Shown: in pieces, positions 31,780 to 41,744 of the stretch
How positions within the stretch are numbered: position 1 is the first letter of the stretch
How the letters are laid out: each line of letters opens with the position of its first letter
NCBI GenBank assembly: GCA_018136815.1
Contig: CM030936.1
Span: 1,905,694-1,969,693, forward strand
Reading direction: 5' to 3'
Length of the DNA: 64,000 bases
Origin: Isochrysis galbana
Taxonomy: Eukaryota > Haptophyta > Isochrysidales > Isochrysidaceae
The notes under the pieces: generated by a model
What the model was told of the DNA's origin: nothing
What the model saw: only the letters and a program-made list of their open reading frames with translations
The model's database searches: none
Made by a program: the position numbers and the translations under genes

Positions 31780-32790
31780 TGCTCATTTTGCGCCCTCCGC
31801 ACATGCTTTTCGCGCTTTTCTTCAACAACAACAACCCTTGCGCACTCACTCCCACCCTCGCTCCCGTTCTCGCCATGTCCGCTTCATCGCCTCGCCCTGC
31901 CTCTCCTAAGCCCGCCTCCCTACCCCCTCTGGAGGCGGGTGAGCCCGTCATTGGCTACCCCCCAACTTCCGCCGCGCCTCTCGCCGCTTCCCTTCCGTCC
32001 CCTCTATTCCCATCCGAGGTAGTGGTAACCTCGGATCCGTCAGAGCCCCCCCCTCTCTCCACCCCTCCCCCGCTGTGGGGGAGGAACCACCCATCCTCTT
32101 GGCATGCCTTATGGCTTGCCAGGAGCAGACTGCCCTCCTGACCCACTCTCTCTCTCACTCACTCACAGGTCACAGGCTCGCCCAATTCGCCCGTCCTGGC
32201 CTGTCGACTATCGAGGTCGAGGCCAGCCCCAGCCCATTGCTCCAACCCCCTTTCCCCCCCTTGGTCGACAGGCTGACAGGTGCAGCGTGGGGGCCCCAGA
32301 GGCTCAGGAGCGCCAGCAAGGGAGAGGCAGGGGAGGCCAGAGGCCAGGGCCCGGCACCAGCCTCCTTTGCCCCCTGAGCTGGCCTCTAGGACTAGGAGTC
32401 CTAGGAGCATCCAGGGGTTGCCAGAGGGCGCAGTTGGAGGCCTGCCGCACGCGCACAGGCGCGCCATCGCGCGTGCCGCAGGAGAGGGGAGAGAGGAGAG
32501 AGAGCAGCAAGAGCTCCGCCCACCGGCGAAAAATTGCGTAAGTCCCGCGCCTGTTTACAGGATAGGTCGGGACCGAGGCCGCCGCCTACCCGGAGACACA
32601 GGGGGAAGGTGGGGAATGATCACGGGGGGGGGGGGGGCACCGGACCATATCTAAGCCCTTCACCTTCACCCCTATCCCCCCCTAGTTGTGCACGGGGGGA
32701 GTCGCCTAATAGCGGGAGGGGAAGGGCCGGGGGAGTGGGGGTGTAGAAAGTTTTTGCTGCGTGAGAAGATTGATTTTATTAAACGGTTTA
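31780..32790 (+). mobile_element. Composite retroelement: 5' ORF module, hairpin body and 3' block
   Basis: This copy shows all parts in order: a leader with CAACAACAACAACC, ATG 31875 opening MSASSPRPASPKPASLPPLE, then the hairpin body from about 32046 (CCCCTCCCCC...GGGGGAGG; TGGCATGCCTTATGGCTTGCCA). Next are GCGTAAGTCCCG/CCTGTTTACAGG near 32538-32562, CCCCCCTAGTTGTGCACGGG, a weakened CGCCTAATAGCG stem and GTGTAGAAAGTTTTTGCTGC. It ends in a shortened TTATTAAACGGTTTAAT. The 5' ORF is related to the modules at 10540 and 18118, so they belong to the same element type. The ORF runs into the non-coding body without a conserved stop. Confidence 0.65.
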
Positions 32791-33103
32791 ATATAAACGG
32801 CCAAAGACAAGCACGCGGCCAAGGCTCACACTCATGCCACATTGTTGCAGCAGTGCACATATGTAGCGCAGATCATCGCTAGAGTCGGTGTGAAGCATTG
32901 AAGAGCGACGAGAAGCTCTCGAGCAGTTAATCAAGCATGCAAGGCTACGATGCGATGCCTTGTGAGTCTGAGCACGGACCAACCAAGATGAAAACTTTTT
33001 TTGCATGGGAGCTCATATCGTGTTGGTGTGTGATTGATGGGTCTCTAGGCTAGGTGACGGCATCCACACGATGAGGAACGCCTCCAAGACGGCAGCGATC
33101 GCA
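32791..33103. other. Intergenic, no gene seen
   Basis: 3' flank of the oxidoreductase gene and right flank of the retroelement; moderately AT-rich, nothing recognised. Confidence 0.4.
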
Positions 33104-34766
33104 TCACAGCCTCATGTAACCTCCTTCCGCACGCTCGTACGAGCGCGCGTCCGCGTCCCGTCCGCGCAGGCCATTGCGCATCTGTGGGCGGACCGTCGCC
33201 TTCCTCGCCAACTGCGAGGGGAGTTGGACCGCTTTGCCGCGCTCCCGCTCCTGCTGATCCTCCCATCGCCGAGCTTCCTCCGGAATATGAGACGCGTCGT
33301 GTGTGAGGACCGCACGTGCCACATTGGCGCCAAGCAGCGCGTGGTGGATCAAGCCCCGAGACCCCAGCCCTGAAAGCATCCAAAGTCGAGGGCCTCTCCT
33401 ATCTTCACATTCCCCCGTCACATCCATGTCTAATTCGCGTGCCTCAAACCCCGTCCCGGTATCCATATCGGCGTCATTGCTAGCAGGACAGCCACTCTTT
33501 GCCTCGCGAATCTCCCCCGCGAGCGGTACGTAGCCGAGATGAGTGCGAGGCGGAAGCGCACGTACTCCTATCTGGCAGCCCAGTCGCGGCGCGTCTTGCA
33601 GCTTTGGGTGAAGCTGTCGTAGAGCTTCCAGCAACTCTGCCTGCGAGTGGGACGAAGGCAAGGGGACGGCGGACACCTCAACACCGAGGCCTATGCTGCC
33701 TGTCTCGACAGGCTGCAGCGATGAATCCGCTGAAGAAGCTGAGCGGGGACGGCTAAGGGGCAAATGTGCAGCGCACCTCGGCATACTCCGGATCGGCAGG
33801 CCGTAGACATGCGTCCAAGCTCCCGTACTCGAACGTGGCCCCAGAAATCACCGTTGCACCACCATCGGCGGCAGCCGGCACGATGTACTTGCCGCAAATC
33901 AGGGGCAACTGCAGCCCTTCAATATTGCCCAGGAGCAAATTTTGGCCTCTACACGGCCTTAATGGAATCCAGGCCAAACCTTGGATGGATGTTGAATGCG
34001 CGCCCGCAGCCACGATTATGGCATCATAATCGGCCTCTTCAGCGTCTTGTGGCCGCAAATTCTTCACCGATTCGACCTTTGCCTGGACCCATGACACATC
34101 GATATCGTCACCACCCATGGATCGGCACAGCTGCCACAGGCTGCGGAGGTACGACCGAGTGTCGACCGTCACGGCCTCGGGCACATGCAGCCCGCCATGC
34201 CCACCCACCTCAGCGCCTGCAATGGCACCGGCATCCTCTCGCGAAACCCAGCGCTGGAAAGATCCGGGGGTCGTGGTCTGAGCTCTCTGTGCAAGCGCTT
34301 GCCCCTCGTCAAGGGCGAGGCGGAGCATCCCTCGCCGTTCGCACACCTTGATGCCCGCGTGGGTCTCGACCTCTTGAATCAGCTCGAGCGCCGCCTCGAG
34401 TCCGGGCGCGCCCTTCCACAGCTGAGAGCCCTTGGGAGAGTAGGGGTGTAGCAATCCAGCGGCTACGGCCGAGGCGCCGCCCTCACCCGGCTCGCACGGG
34501 TCCCACACATGCACGCAGTGTAATGGGCTCTCCCGCATTCCTTCTGCCGAGAGGGAGAGCAGGTGATATGCGCAGCCGAGCCCAGCCAGCCCGCCGCCTA
34601 CGACGGCCACGCGCATCGGGGACAGCAACAACCTTGCTCGACCCCTCGAGTATCGTCGAGCGTGCTTGTAGAGTAGCCGAGGCGGGAGAGAGAGGGAAGA
34701 CGAGGGAGACGGAGCAACCGACCGACGGGGCGACGCGAGGGTGACGGGAAGAGAAGAGCGGGGCAC
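33104..34766 (-). CDS. FAD-dependent oxidoreductase (DAO family), two exons
   Basis: Exons 34766-33777 and 33640-33104 (minus) join in phase 0 to 508 residues. Residues 1-50 are Ser/Arg/Leu-rich with no acidic residue, an organellar transit peptide by appearance. The mature start MRVAVVGGGLAGLGCAYHLL is the Rossmann dinucleotide motif that binds FAD. The body shows DAO-family features (GGASAVAAGLLHPYSPKGSQ; DAIIVAAGAHS; ISGATFEYG). After the splice the C-terminal FAD loop appears (GVRALPPRTHLGYVPLAGEI and LWMLSGLGSRGLIHHALLGA). The arrangement resembles plant and cyanobacterial DAO-type proteins related to the C-terminal domain of MnmC. The substrate cannot be read from sequence. The last 60 residues are not conserved-looking. 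Confidence 0.85.
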
Positions 34767-35952
34767 GGAGATCCTACAATCATATCATCTTAGAAAAGCG
34801 ACACGTGCAAAATGTGACAGGCCGCAGTCGATGGGCGGGAGCATAATTCTACTATTACTACTAGAAGTATTATTCTTGGGTTCTTGGCATACCCCTCCGA
34901 CCGCATGGGGCGGTCGCGAAGCAGCTCCCTAGTGTGAGATACGAGCATTAGCCAAGGAGTCAGGAATTCATCTATCGCCCCAAACTCAAAGTGGTCCCCG
35001 GTGTGTTAAGCGTTGAAGAATATGTGAGGTACACATAGGACAAAGGACCTGCATTCCTGATTCCTGCATTGCCTTCGGGCATAGATAGTATCGAGACTAG
35101 ATTCTAGATCTAGATTACGGCAAGCCATGCCGTTCGTGGCTGTCGCATTCGCGAGCCTCTGCAGGCTATTCCGCTATTTTCCGCTCTACCGTTATATAAC
35201 CGCGATGGTAAATCATCAATCTTCGTTCTCATGTCTATCTATACGTCTACGACGTCTCCACGCTTCTATCAATCACTACACTTCATTCAATGTTGGTCTA
35301 CCATTATATCCACGTGGCCAAGCAGCTTCTACAGGCTTCTTTCTACTCGGAATATGAATATGCTCTAGCTCTGGACTGATCACCCAGGCATGGAGATCAA
35401 GGGAGTAGTAAGCACGTGTCGATGAAGACCAAGGAAGTAGCGAGCATCTTGCTTGCTAAAGTACACCCTCAAGAACCTCAAGCATCTAGACTCTGTAAGT
35501 TTGACACCTCTGTAAGCTTCTAGACTTTTTAAGTCTACCAGCTACTCCATGGCTAAGCTACGAAAAGCTATAGGTAAAGTGCACGCCGCTGTGCTCGCGT
35601 TGAGACGCTATTCGCCGATGAATCTTGTAGGATCTTCACTAAGCATGGATGAATCCCTTTCGCGCCTTTTCTGTGTGCAATCCTTCTCTAGGACGACGAG
35701 TTCTCTTCTGGCCAATTGGTTCCTTCTTTGCTCTCTCTGTTGACCCACCGTGGCTTTCGCTCCCGTGTTTATTACGTGTTGCCCTTGTTTATGTTAGAAA
35801 GTGGTGTGGCGTGTCTTCGTACGCACCCAGCAGCCGTCGCAGCGCTCTGCGATCGAAGCCGTACCGTGACCCCTCGTACCCTTGAGCCCCTACTGCCTTG
35901 TGTGTGGTCTCTCGCTAGAAATCACCCACTAGAGATTGATTCAATCTGTTCC
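34767..35952. other. AT-richer upstream flank of the Ty3 element, candidate 5' LTR/leader
   Basis: Base composition falls noticeably relative to neighbours. TTATATAACC near 35193 is TATA-like. The segment leads directly into the gag-like frame at 35953, so a 5' LTR and leader are expected here, but I found no matching copy after the 3' polypurine tract. Short frames (35127-36075) are not convincing genes. Confidence 0.3.
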
Positions 35953-36474
35953 TATGGACCCATCACCACCCTCTGCACCGCAAAATTCGCCCTCGCCGCC
36001 GCGCGCGGACCCCGTCACCACTGCACCCGTGCCCAAGCCTTCCCAAGTATCTTCACCCGCTACCCAAGTCGATAGGCCGCCTACGGACGCGTGGGTTGCC
36101 AAGGATGGAGTCTCAGGAGCCTTACCCGGATCCTGGGAACAGTCCATCTCCACAAGTACAAACTTCAAACCCGCGCCTTCGGCCGGAATCAAGGAAAAAG
36201 TCTGCAAAAATTCTGCCGGGGTTCGCTCCAATCCGATTTGTTCCAGCTACTGTACCCGAGATTAAGCCTACCCGTACTACCCCAATCTTACCGACGTCGG
36301 CTCAAGCCCTCGATATATTCATGCGTCTCATCGTAACTCGATTTGGGATGCCTCGAGGACTTCGCTCTGATGCCGGCTCGAACCTTAGTTCTCGCCTCGT
36401 CGACACCATTTTGCGCATGACAGGCACCAACCTGTCCCCTACGGAGCCCTATCGACACGAAGGGGTTGGGATCG

Positions 36475-36492
36475 TCGAACGCGCTCAACAAA
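36475..36492 (+). repeat. Target-site duplication, left copy
   Basis: TCGAACGCGCTCAACAAA, identical to 38830-38847. The two copies bracket the LINE inside the integrase frame. Confidence 0.9.
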
Positions 36493-38829
36493 AAAAAAAC
36501 CTTTTAATATTCTCGCCACGCGCGCGGCTATGTAGCTGTCTATCGTAGCCACGCCCGTTTTCCCTTCCTTTCCCTCACTACCCGCCTTGCGGCAACTCCC
36601 CTCGTGCTCTACTTAGGGGCCCAGGTAGTGGGGGGGGTTGGGTAGGGCGGGGGTGCACCGGCCCCTAGTGGTCTGTCCTCGCCCTCCTCCTGTGCCTCTA
36701 GGTGGCCCGCTTCTCCCTGCGTCGGTGTGAGTGGATGATTGTTGCTGCGTCTCCTTTGTTTTCATCGCCCGTCCCTTTTTGGGGTGTTTTCTAGGAGGGA
36801 GATGCGCCTCGGCCTTAGGCGAGTTTTTCGGCTAGGCCGAGTGCCTCTGCTACGAGGCCAAGGTTGTCGTTCATTACCAGCTTTCCTTTGTCGTCTTCTG
36901 TAAAAATGGGGGCGCTGAGCTCTAACGGTCTTTTCAGCTTAGGTTTTCTCCCCTGGGCCACCTTACGAGTGCGCATTCGGTGATCGCCGTTTGGCGGGGC
37001 AATGCCCCTCACCAGGGTAGTGAACCTTATTAGCGTGGATTCCAAGACCGGTATGTAGTGGTACGTGTGTGATTCAAACTCTATTCTGTAGAAGTCTCTT
37101 ATTATGTATCGCCATGCTATTACATAGAGGGTTTTTAGGCTATCTGGCGTGGTTTCTGCCGGGTATGCAAACAGTCTGTCCTTTGTTTTCTGTTTTTTTG
37201 GCCTATTTGGTTTCGGGGTGTAGTTAGCGATTGCGTCTAGCGTGTCGAAGATCTTCCTCGTCGCGGGGCACCACGCTAGATGACACGAATCTTCTTGGTA
37301 TTTACCGCACATTCTGCATTTTTTCGTCGTGCTATTCTCGAATCTGTTCCTGGTACCTATCCTCCTGTGGGTGATGTGTTTGAAGTGTGGGTGTTTGTCG
37401 GTGTGTTTTAGCAACGGCAGGGTGTATAGCTTGGCTATGTGTTTCCAGTCGTCTTTGGTGATGTCGAGGCGTTTTTCCCACTCTTTTCTGGCTGCCTGTG
37501 AGTCGTTGCGGCGTGCTGCTTTGAGCGCGACCTTTGTAATGTCGGAAACTGTGATCGCGTCGAGCGCGATTTTTCCCTTTTGTATCGCGTACTCGTCAGC
37601 TAACGGGTACTCCATGTATCTGGGTCCTTTGTATCCATTCTCCCACCGCGCCGGTGGGTGATATCGTTGAAGTTCTTCGTCGTTAACTACGTTGCCGGTG
37701 TCGGAAATCTCTCCGAGGTAATCCGTGTTAGCGTGGATCCAAACGTTGTTGAGTTTTTTGATGTATTTCTCATCGTCCGAGACTCTAACTTCTTCTTGTT
37801 TCGCTTCCTCCGCTCCTTGCGAGGCGTCTCCGTTGTCTTCCAAGGAGGCCCTCTCCCCATGGTCGGGCGATGGGCGCTCCGACGCTTTGTTGAGTATTTG
37901 TCTCGCGTGTTCGATTACCGCGCTCCATGAGTCTAGGAACTCCGATTTATGAATGGTTCGGTTTTCGTGTTTAAATGTCTCTGGAAGGTGTTCGACATAG
38001 GCCGAGCACTCTTCTCTGCTGTATGGTGTCGTGAAGGCGTCGTCCTTATACACGTTATGCACTACGTTGGTGTGCAGGGTCTCCCACATTCGTGCCCACG
38101 AGGCACGAATCGCTGGAGGAGGGAGGTGCGGGTTATGCCATAAGGGCTGCGAGAGCGCGCCCTCGCGTGTGAGGAGCGAGGGCTGTATGTCTAGATCTCT
38201 GAAGTTCGCGATGGCCTCTCTCCAAAAGGTCGGGAGTGCCGGGTTGCCCATCAGGCTGCACGTCAGTGTTTTTATCGGGATTGTGGAGAGGACAGCGCCC
38301 CTTCCTAGTCCGGTGCGGCAGAACCATGCGTCGAGCGCGTGTTTCCATAGCGCTTTTCGCGCGTTAAGATAGTTTAGTATCCATTTGGATTGCAGGGCCT
38401 TGATATGGGTCGGCCAGTGGAGGAGCCCTATTCCCATTGACCTCGTCGCACTTTTTTCGTGGGATATGGCATAGTGTGGGTGTTTGACCCACTTATTTAG
38501 CTTGTTGGTGTGTGGGCTTGTCCAGAGGACAGCGTCGGCGGATCTTTGTATCCGCTTGTGGAACCATCTCGGGGCGGCTAGCGTCTGCAACCAGTATCTA
38601 GGTGTCCCGTATATCATGTAGTTTACAATGGTTGCCCTTCCAAATATCGTCATATATTTGGTGGCTGGCGCTAGGCTGGCCACTTTGTCATCGACTTTGT
38701 CGGCTAGTTTCATCCAGAAGGGTTTTAGCGCCTCCGGCGCTCCTAGCGGAACGCCTAGTATCGTTAGGTATTCGTTGTTGTTTATCCAGTTGTACCTCCG
38801 CATATCCCACGGGGGCCTTTGGGCTCTTT
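36493..38829 (-). mobile_element. 5'-truncated LINE (non-LTR retrotransposon)
   Basis: An 18-bp perfect duplication flanks the element, and only the 3' portion of the pol frame is present, as for target-primed insertion with 5' truncation. Read on the minus strand the 3' UTR carries CCCCTAAGTAGAGCACGAGG, a GCC-GCAA-GGC stem-loop (about 36590) and ends GGCGAGAATATTAAAAGG followed by T10 rather than poly-A. A second, shorter copy lies at 51993-52604. The GC-rich retroelements of the window share this 3' block. Confidence 0.88.
36815..38803 (-). CDS. LINE reverse transcriptase, C-terminal part with zinc knuckle
   Basis: 662 residues in one frame. The start (NNNEYLTILGVPLGAPEALK) is the post-palm region of LINE reverse transcriptases, where YLGxxIG-type motifs precede the thumb. 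Upstream catalytic motifs (including YxDD) and any endonuclease are lost by 5' truncation, so it cannot act alone. A long linker with helices follows. A Cys/His cluster CRMCGKYQEDSCHLAWCP near residue 500 is the C-terminal zinc knuckle common in LINE ORF2. The last 90 residues (FTTLVRGIAPPNGDHRMRTR and following) are nearly matched by the copy at 52320-52604. The Met at 38803 is internal, not a genuine start. The clade is not resolved. Confidence 0.8.
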   Translation of the reverse strand: MRRYNWINNNEYLTILGVPLGAPEALKPFWMKLADKVDDKVASLAPATKYMTIFGRATIVNYMIYGTPRYWLQTLAAPRWFHKRIQRSADAVLWTSPHTNKLNKWVKHPHYAISHEKSATRSMGIGLLHWPTHIKALQSKWILNYLNARKALWKHALDAWFCRTGLGRGAVLSTIPIKTLTCSLMGNPALPTFWREAIANFRDLDIQPSLLTREGALSQPLWHNPHLPPPAIRASWARMWETLHTNVVHNVYKDDAFTTPYSREECSAYVEHLPETFKHENRTIHKSEFLDSWSAVIEHARQILNKASERPSPDHGERASLEDNGDASQGAEEAKQEEVRVSDDEKYIKKLNNVWIHANTDYLGEISDTGNVVNDEELQRYHPPARWENGYKGPRYMEYPLADEYAIQKGKIALDAITVSDITKVALKAARRNDSQAARKEWEKRLDITKDDWKHIAKLYTLPLLKHTDKHPHFKHITHRRIGTRNRFENSTTKKCRMCGKYQEDSCHLAWCPATRKIFDTLDAIANYTPKPNRPKKQKTKDRLFAYPAETTPDSLKTLYVIAWRYIIRDFYRIEFESHTYHYIPVLESTLIRFTTLVRGIAPPNGDHRMRTRKVAQGRKPKLKRPLELSAPIFTEDDKGKLVMNDNLGLVAEALGLAEKLA

Positions 38830-38847
38830 TCGAACGCGCTCAACAAA
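38830..38847 (+). repeat. Target-site duplication, right copy
   Basis: TCGAACGCGCTCAACAAA, the partner of 36475-36492. Confidence 0.9.
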
Positions 38848-39656
38848 CCCTTATCTACATGATGAGAGCCACCAACGAGGGCGGCGCTCACTGGGTAGAT
38901 CACTTACCTTTCGTGCTTATGGCAATGCGAGCCACCGCCGGCCGCGTTGTACCTATATCGCCTGCTGCTTTGCTATACGGACGTGAGTTGAGGTTACCAG
39001 CACAATTATCTGATCCTCAACCTCTCGATCTCGAAGCCACGACTACGCCTATTCGATCATACGCTATCGAACTCAATGAAAAGCTACGCTCATCATGGAA
39101 GGTCGCTCTCGACGCCACTCGCCGAGCTCAAGCCGACAATACCACCGAAGCTTCTCGAAAGATGCTCCATCGCTCATTCCAACCTGGAGACCGGGTGTGC
39201 TTGAAAAGACACTCGCCTGGCAATAAGCTGCGCTACCTTTACTCAGGTCCATACCGTGTGGATCAAGCTGTGTCCGCTACTCGATACAAACTCCGAGATC
39301 TCGAAAATAGGTTGGTCCGGGACGAGGTACACATCTTGAATCTCCGGCCCTACCACACGCTAGTTGATGAGGAGCCCCTCACCGACGATGAATATATCGT
39401 TGAGGAGCTACTTGATCGTCGATTTGATACGGATGAGACACGTTACCTCGTGAGGTGGCGTGGTTATGCTGTTACCGAAGCTACTTGGGAACCCAAGGCC
39501 GAATTGATGCGTCGCTGCGCCGAATTGGTTGAAGCCTACGACCAGATACATCCGGAACCAGTGTCTAACACTAGCACCCCGTTTACTGAACCTGCACACG
39601 ATTGGCCGTCGTCGCGCACGCGCTCGAAGGCTCGCGCCGCCGAGGACTCTGACTAG
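38848..39656 (+). CDS. Ty3 integrase C-terminal half with chromodomain
   Basis: The frame resumes after the LINE and ends at a stop at 39656. It shows the integrase helix after the DDE core (DHLPFVLMAMRATAGR; GRELRLPAQLSDPQPL), a basic SH3-like segment (FQPGDRVCLKRHSPGNKLRY; YSGPYRV) and a C-terminal chromodomain (DEYIVEELLDRRFDTDETRY; LVRWRGYAVTEATWEP). Chromodomains at this place define chromoviruses and direct insertion to marked chromatin. The aromatic-cage positions look conserved (Y, W, W). No start of its own; it is the downstream piece of a broken gene. Confidence 0.85.
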
Positions 39657-39790
39657 AGAGACGTCCCTAGTCAGCCGCACGCACGATGTCTCGAATACGT
39701 CGTCGGTGAAATTGCCCCTACCTGCGTCTGACCCAACGCAACACTCAGGTTAGCAAAACTCCTGTAAAAGGGAGAAACAAAAGGGTGGGG

Positions 39791-40359
39791 TGAGTCAAAC
39801 TACAACCGCCGCGTGAGGTTGCCAAGTTTGTACTAACCTAACATCGGATCCGAGGGTTCAAATTCAAATTCACCACGATGTCGCAATACATGATATGGTA
39901 CCTCGATTCTACTAGAGTTGGTCGCGACAACTCCTAGTACTCGATGTCGATGCCTGGGAATGTCTCCTAGGGTAACATCATCGCTCGATCGATCTCTCGT
40001 TTCGATAACGCTACTTCGCAGTCCGATATTTTGATTACGAATGCATCCGATTCTTGAAGTCTCCGATCCTCCGATATCCGATCTCCGATCTCCGATATTC
40101 TGTGCCAAATGGCTCGGAACACGCGTAACTGTTCGAATCCCCGATGGAATTCAGAAGGCCTCGCCTACCGATGTGCTATGAAATATTGCTCGATCTTCGA
40201 TTGTTGCTATGAGAAAATGCTGCCGATTGGACGCTTGCTCTCCGCCACCGTCACCGCTGTCGCTTTGTCGCCGGTACTCGGCAATTGCTGTGTCCGGCAG
40301 CCCATCTGCATCCTGATAAAACAAAGGGAGCAAGGCCGATAAGCGCACGCTTGATTGAC
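39791..40359 (+). other. Candidate 3' LTR remnant and flank
   Basis: Begins TGAGTCAAAC right after the polypurine tract. Contains short internal repeats of TCCGAT(A/C)TC near 40065-40098. No LTR partner was found upstream and the far end is undefined. Confidence 0.3.
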
Positions 40360-41744
40360 TTAGGCTTGCGGATGGGCGCAGCGCACCTCCCACGTAGCAA
40401 TATCCGGTGGAAAGCCTTTCCACAAAACCAAGTACAATTTGGTTCCAGCCGGGATATCACTCCGCCCGGGCACTTCGCCGCCGTCAGCTACCATCTCATC
40501 CAGTAGGCAATCGATTTCGAATTCCTCGTTCTGGTACCACTCGTAGCCGAGGTACTTGATGAGTTTGCCCATGCCCTTGCGTCGCGTTGCTTGGCGACGG
40601 CGGACTCCTCGACCGTCGTAGCCGTCGTCGCCGTCAGCCAAGTCATTGGCGGCTACGCCGAACTCGTTGAACAAGAGGGCCTGCAAGCGGACGACGTAAG
40701 CCTTCCGGTTCGCAAGATTCGTCGCTTTGATGTCGCGCTGGTGCAGCTGTTTGAGGATCTTGAGCTGGTCCTTCAAATCCTCGTTGGACATCGTCTTGAG
40801 CTCGGAGTACTTCATCGCCCGATGTACTTGCCGTAGACGATCGAGCTCATCCGCCTTCTTCTTGCGCAAGGAGCTGATGCGTGCGAGTTTCGCCTGCCGC
40901 TCGGGAGCTTTCGCCTCGCCATGAATCGCGCGCTCCGCTCTCATAGTCACACGCATCTTTTTGCGCGCGATCGTGCGATAGATGGGCACCACCGCGATAC
41001 GCCCCAGTTGCGGTCGCGATGCTCATGGTCATAGGCCCACATGACCGTGCGATCTCGTTTGCAGGCGACCGCGCCCACACGCGTGTCATCATGGCGAGAC
41101 ACACCTTCGCGCTGTGCGCGTCGCTTAACTGCCGCAAAGAGAGTCTCGACGCCAGTACTCGTCGTGGGACAGCCGGCCAAGAGCTTCCGCATCGCTGGCG
41201 TCACCTTCTCTGCCGAGAACTTGCCGCCAAACACGAACTCAGCGGCGTGGTTCTCCAACGCAGGGATCATCGCGGTGAAGGCGGCCGCAAGCATCTCGCA
41301 AACCAACCGTCGAGACTCCGGATCGTCGGCGAGCGACGACCGGATTCTCTGCATGTCCATGGCCGCCCGACCGCAAGGATATGTCACTACCGGACTGTGC
41401 GACCCTCGAGATCGAGCGTGCGACCCACCAGGGGCCTCCCGCATCCCTCGCGAGGGGCTTGAGCTTGGGCTCCTCACCAGCTGGCAGCCATTGCGAGGCC
41501 GACAGCCGGCGATCGGCCGACGCGGAACCTCCGCGTTTCTTATGGGGATTCGCCCGACATTCACTACTTTGATTCCCTCACGCGCGCGATCCTCCCATTC
41601 TCCCAAAATAGACTTCCATGGGCCGGACAAGGCGGGGGAGTCACTCACAGACGCCATGGATTTTCGTGGGGTAGAGGGGGTTCGCGGGGGGGGGGGGGGT
41701 CTGGGGGGGCAGGTAAGGGGGGTCCCTGGGGAATCCTTGGACAC
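40360..41744 (-). pseudogene. Mobile-element protein with SAP-like and chromodomain segments, frameshifted
   Basis: Two overlapping minus-strand frames (41744-40947 and 40992-40360) give one apparent protein with a frame change near 40990. The first contains a helical region and TTSTGVETLFAAVKRRAQRE, which resembles the C-terminal segment of some transposase-like proteins (S/T-x-x-x-E-x-x-F). The second has a SAP-like DNA-binding helix pair (MSNEDLKDQLKILKQLHQRD) and a chromodomain (LGYEWYQNEEFEIDCLLDEM; YLVLWKGFPPDIATWEV). I read it as a decayed transposon-encoded protein in which a chromodomain was acquired independently of the Ty3 integrase. The superfamily is not identified. Confidence 0.5.

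Larger units (their letters stand above)
35953..39790 (+). mobile_element. Decayed Ty3/gypsy chromovirus, internally deleted and split by a LINE
   Basis: A gag-like Pro/Ser frame starts at ATG 35953 (MDPSPPSAPQNSPSPP) and shifts frame near 36100. By about 36270 the sequence is already integrase core (FGMPRGLRSDAGSNLSSRLV; the Asp of the DDE triad), so protease, reverse transcriptase and RNase H are deleted. The integrase is cut at 36492 by a LINE and resumes at 38848, running to a stop at 39656. A polypurine tract (AAAAGGGAGAAACAAAAGGG and GTGGGG, about 39775-39790) followed by TG at 39791 marks the expected 3' LTR boundary. A matching 5' LTR was not identified. Confidence 0.75.

Noticed and set aside
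40120-40150. tRNA-like GTTCGAATCCCC
   Set aside because: No matching T-stem, acceptor stem or A-box nearby.
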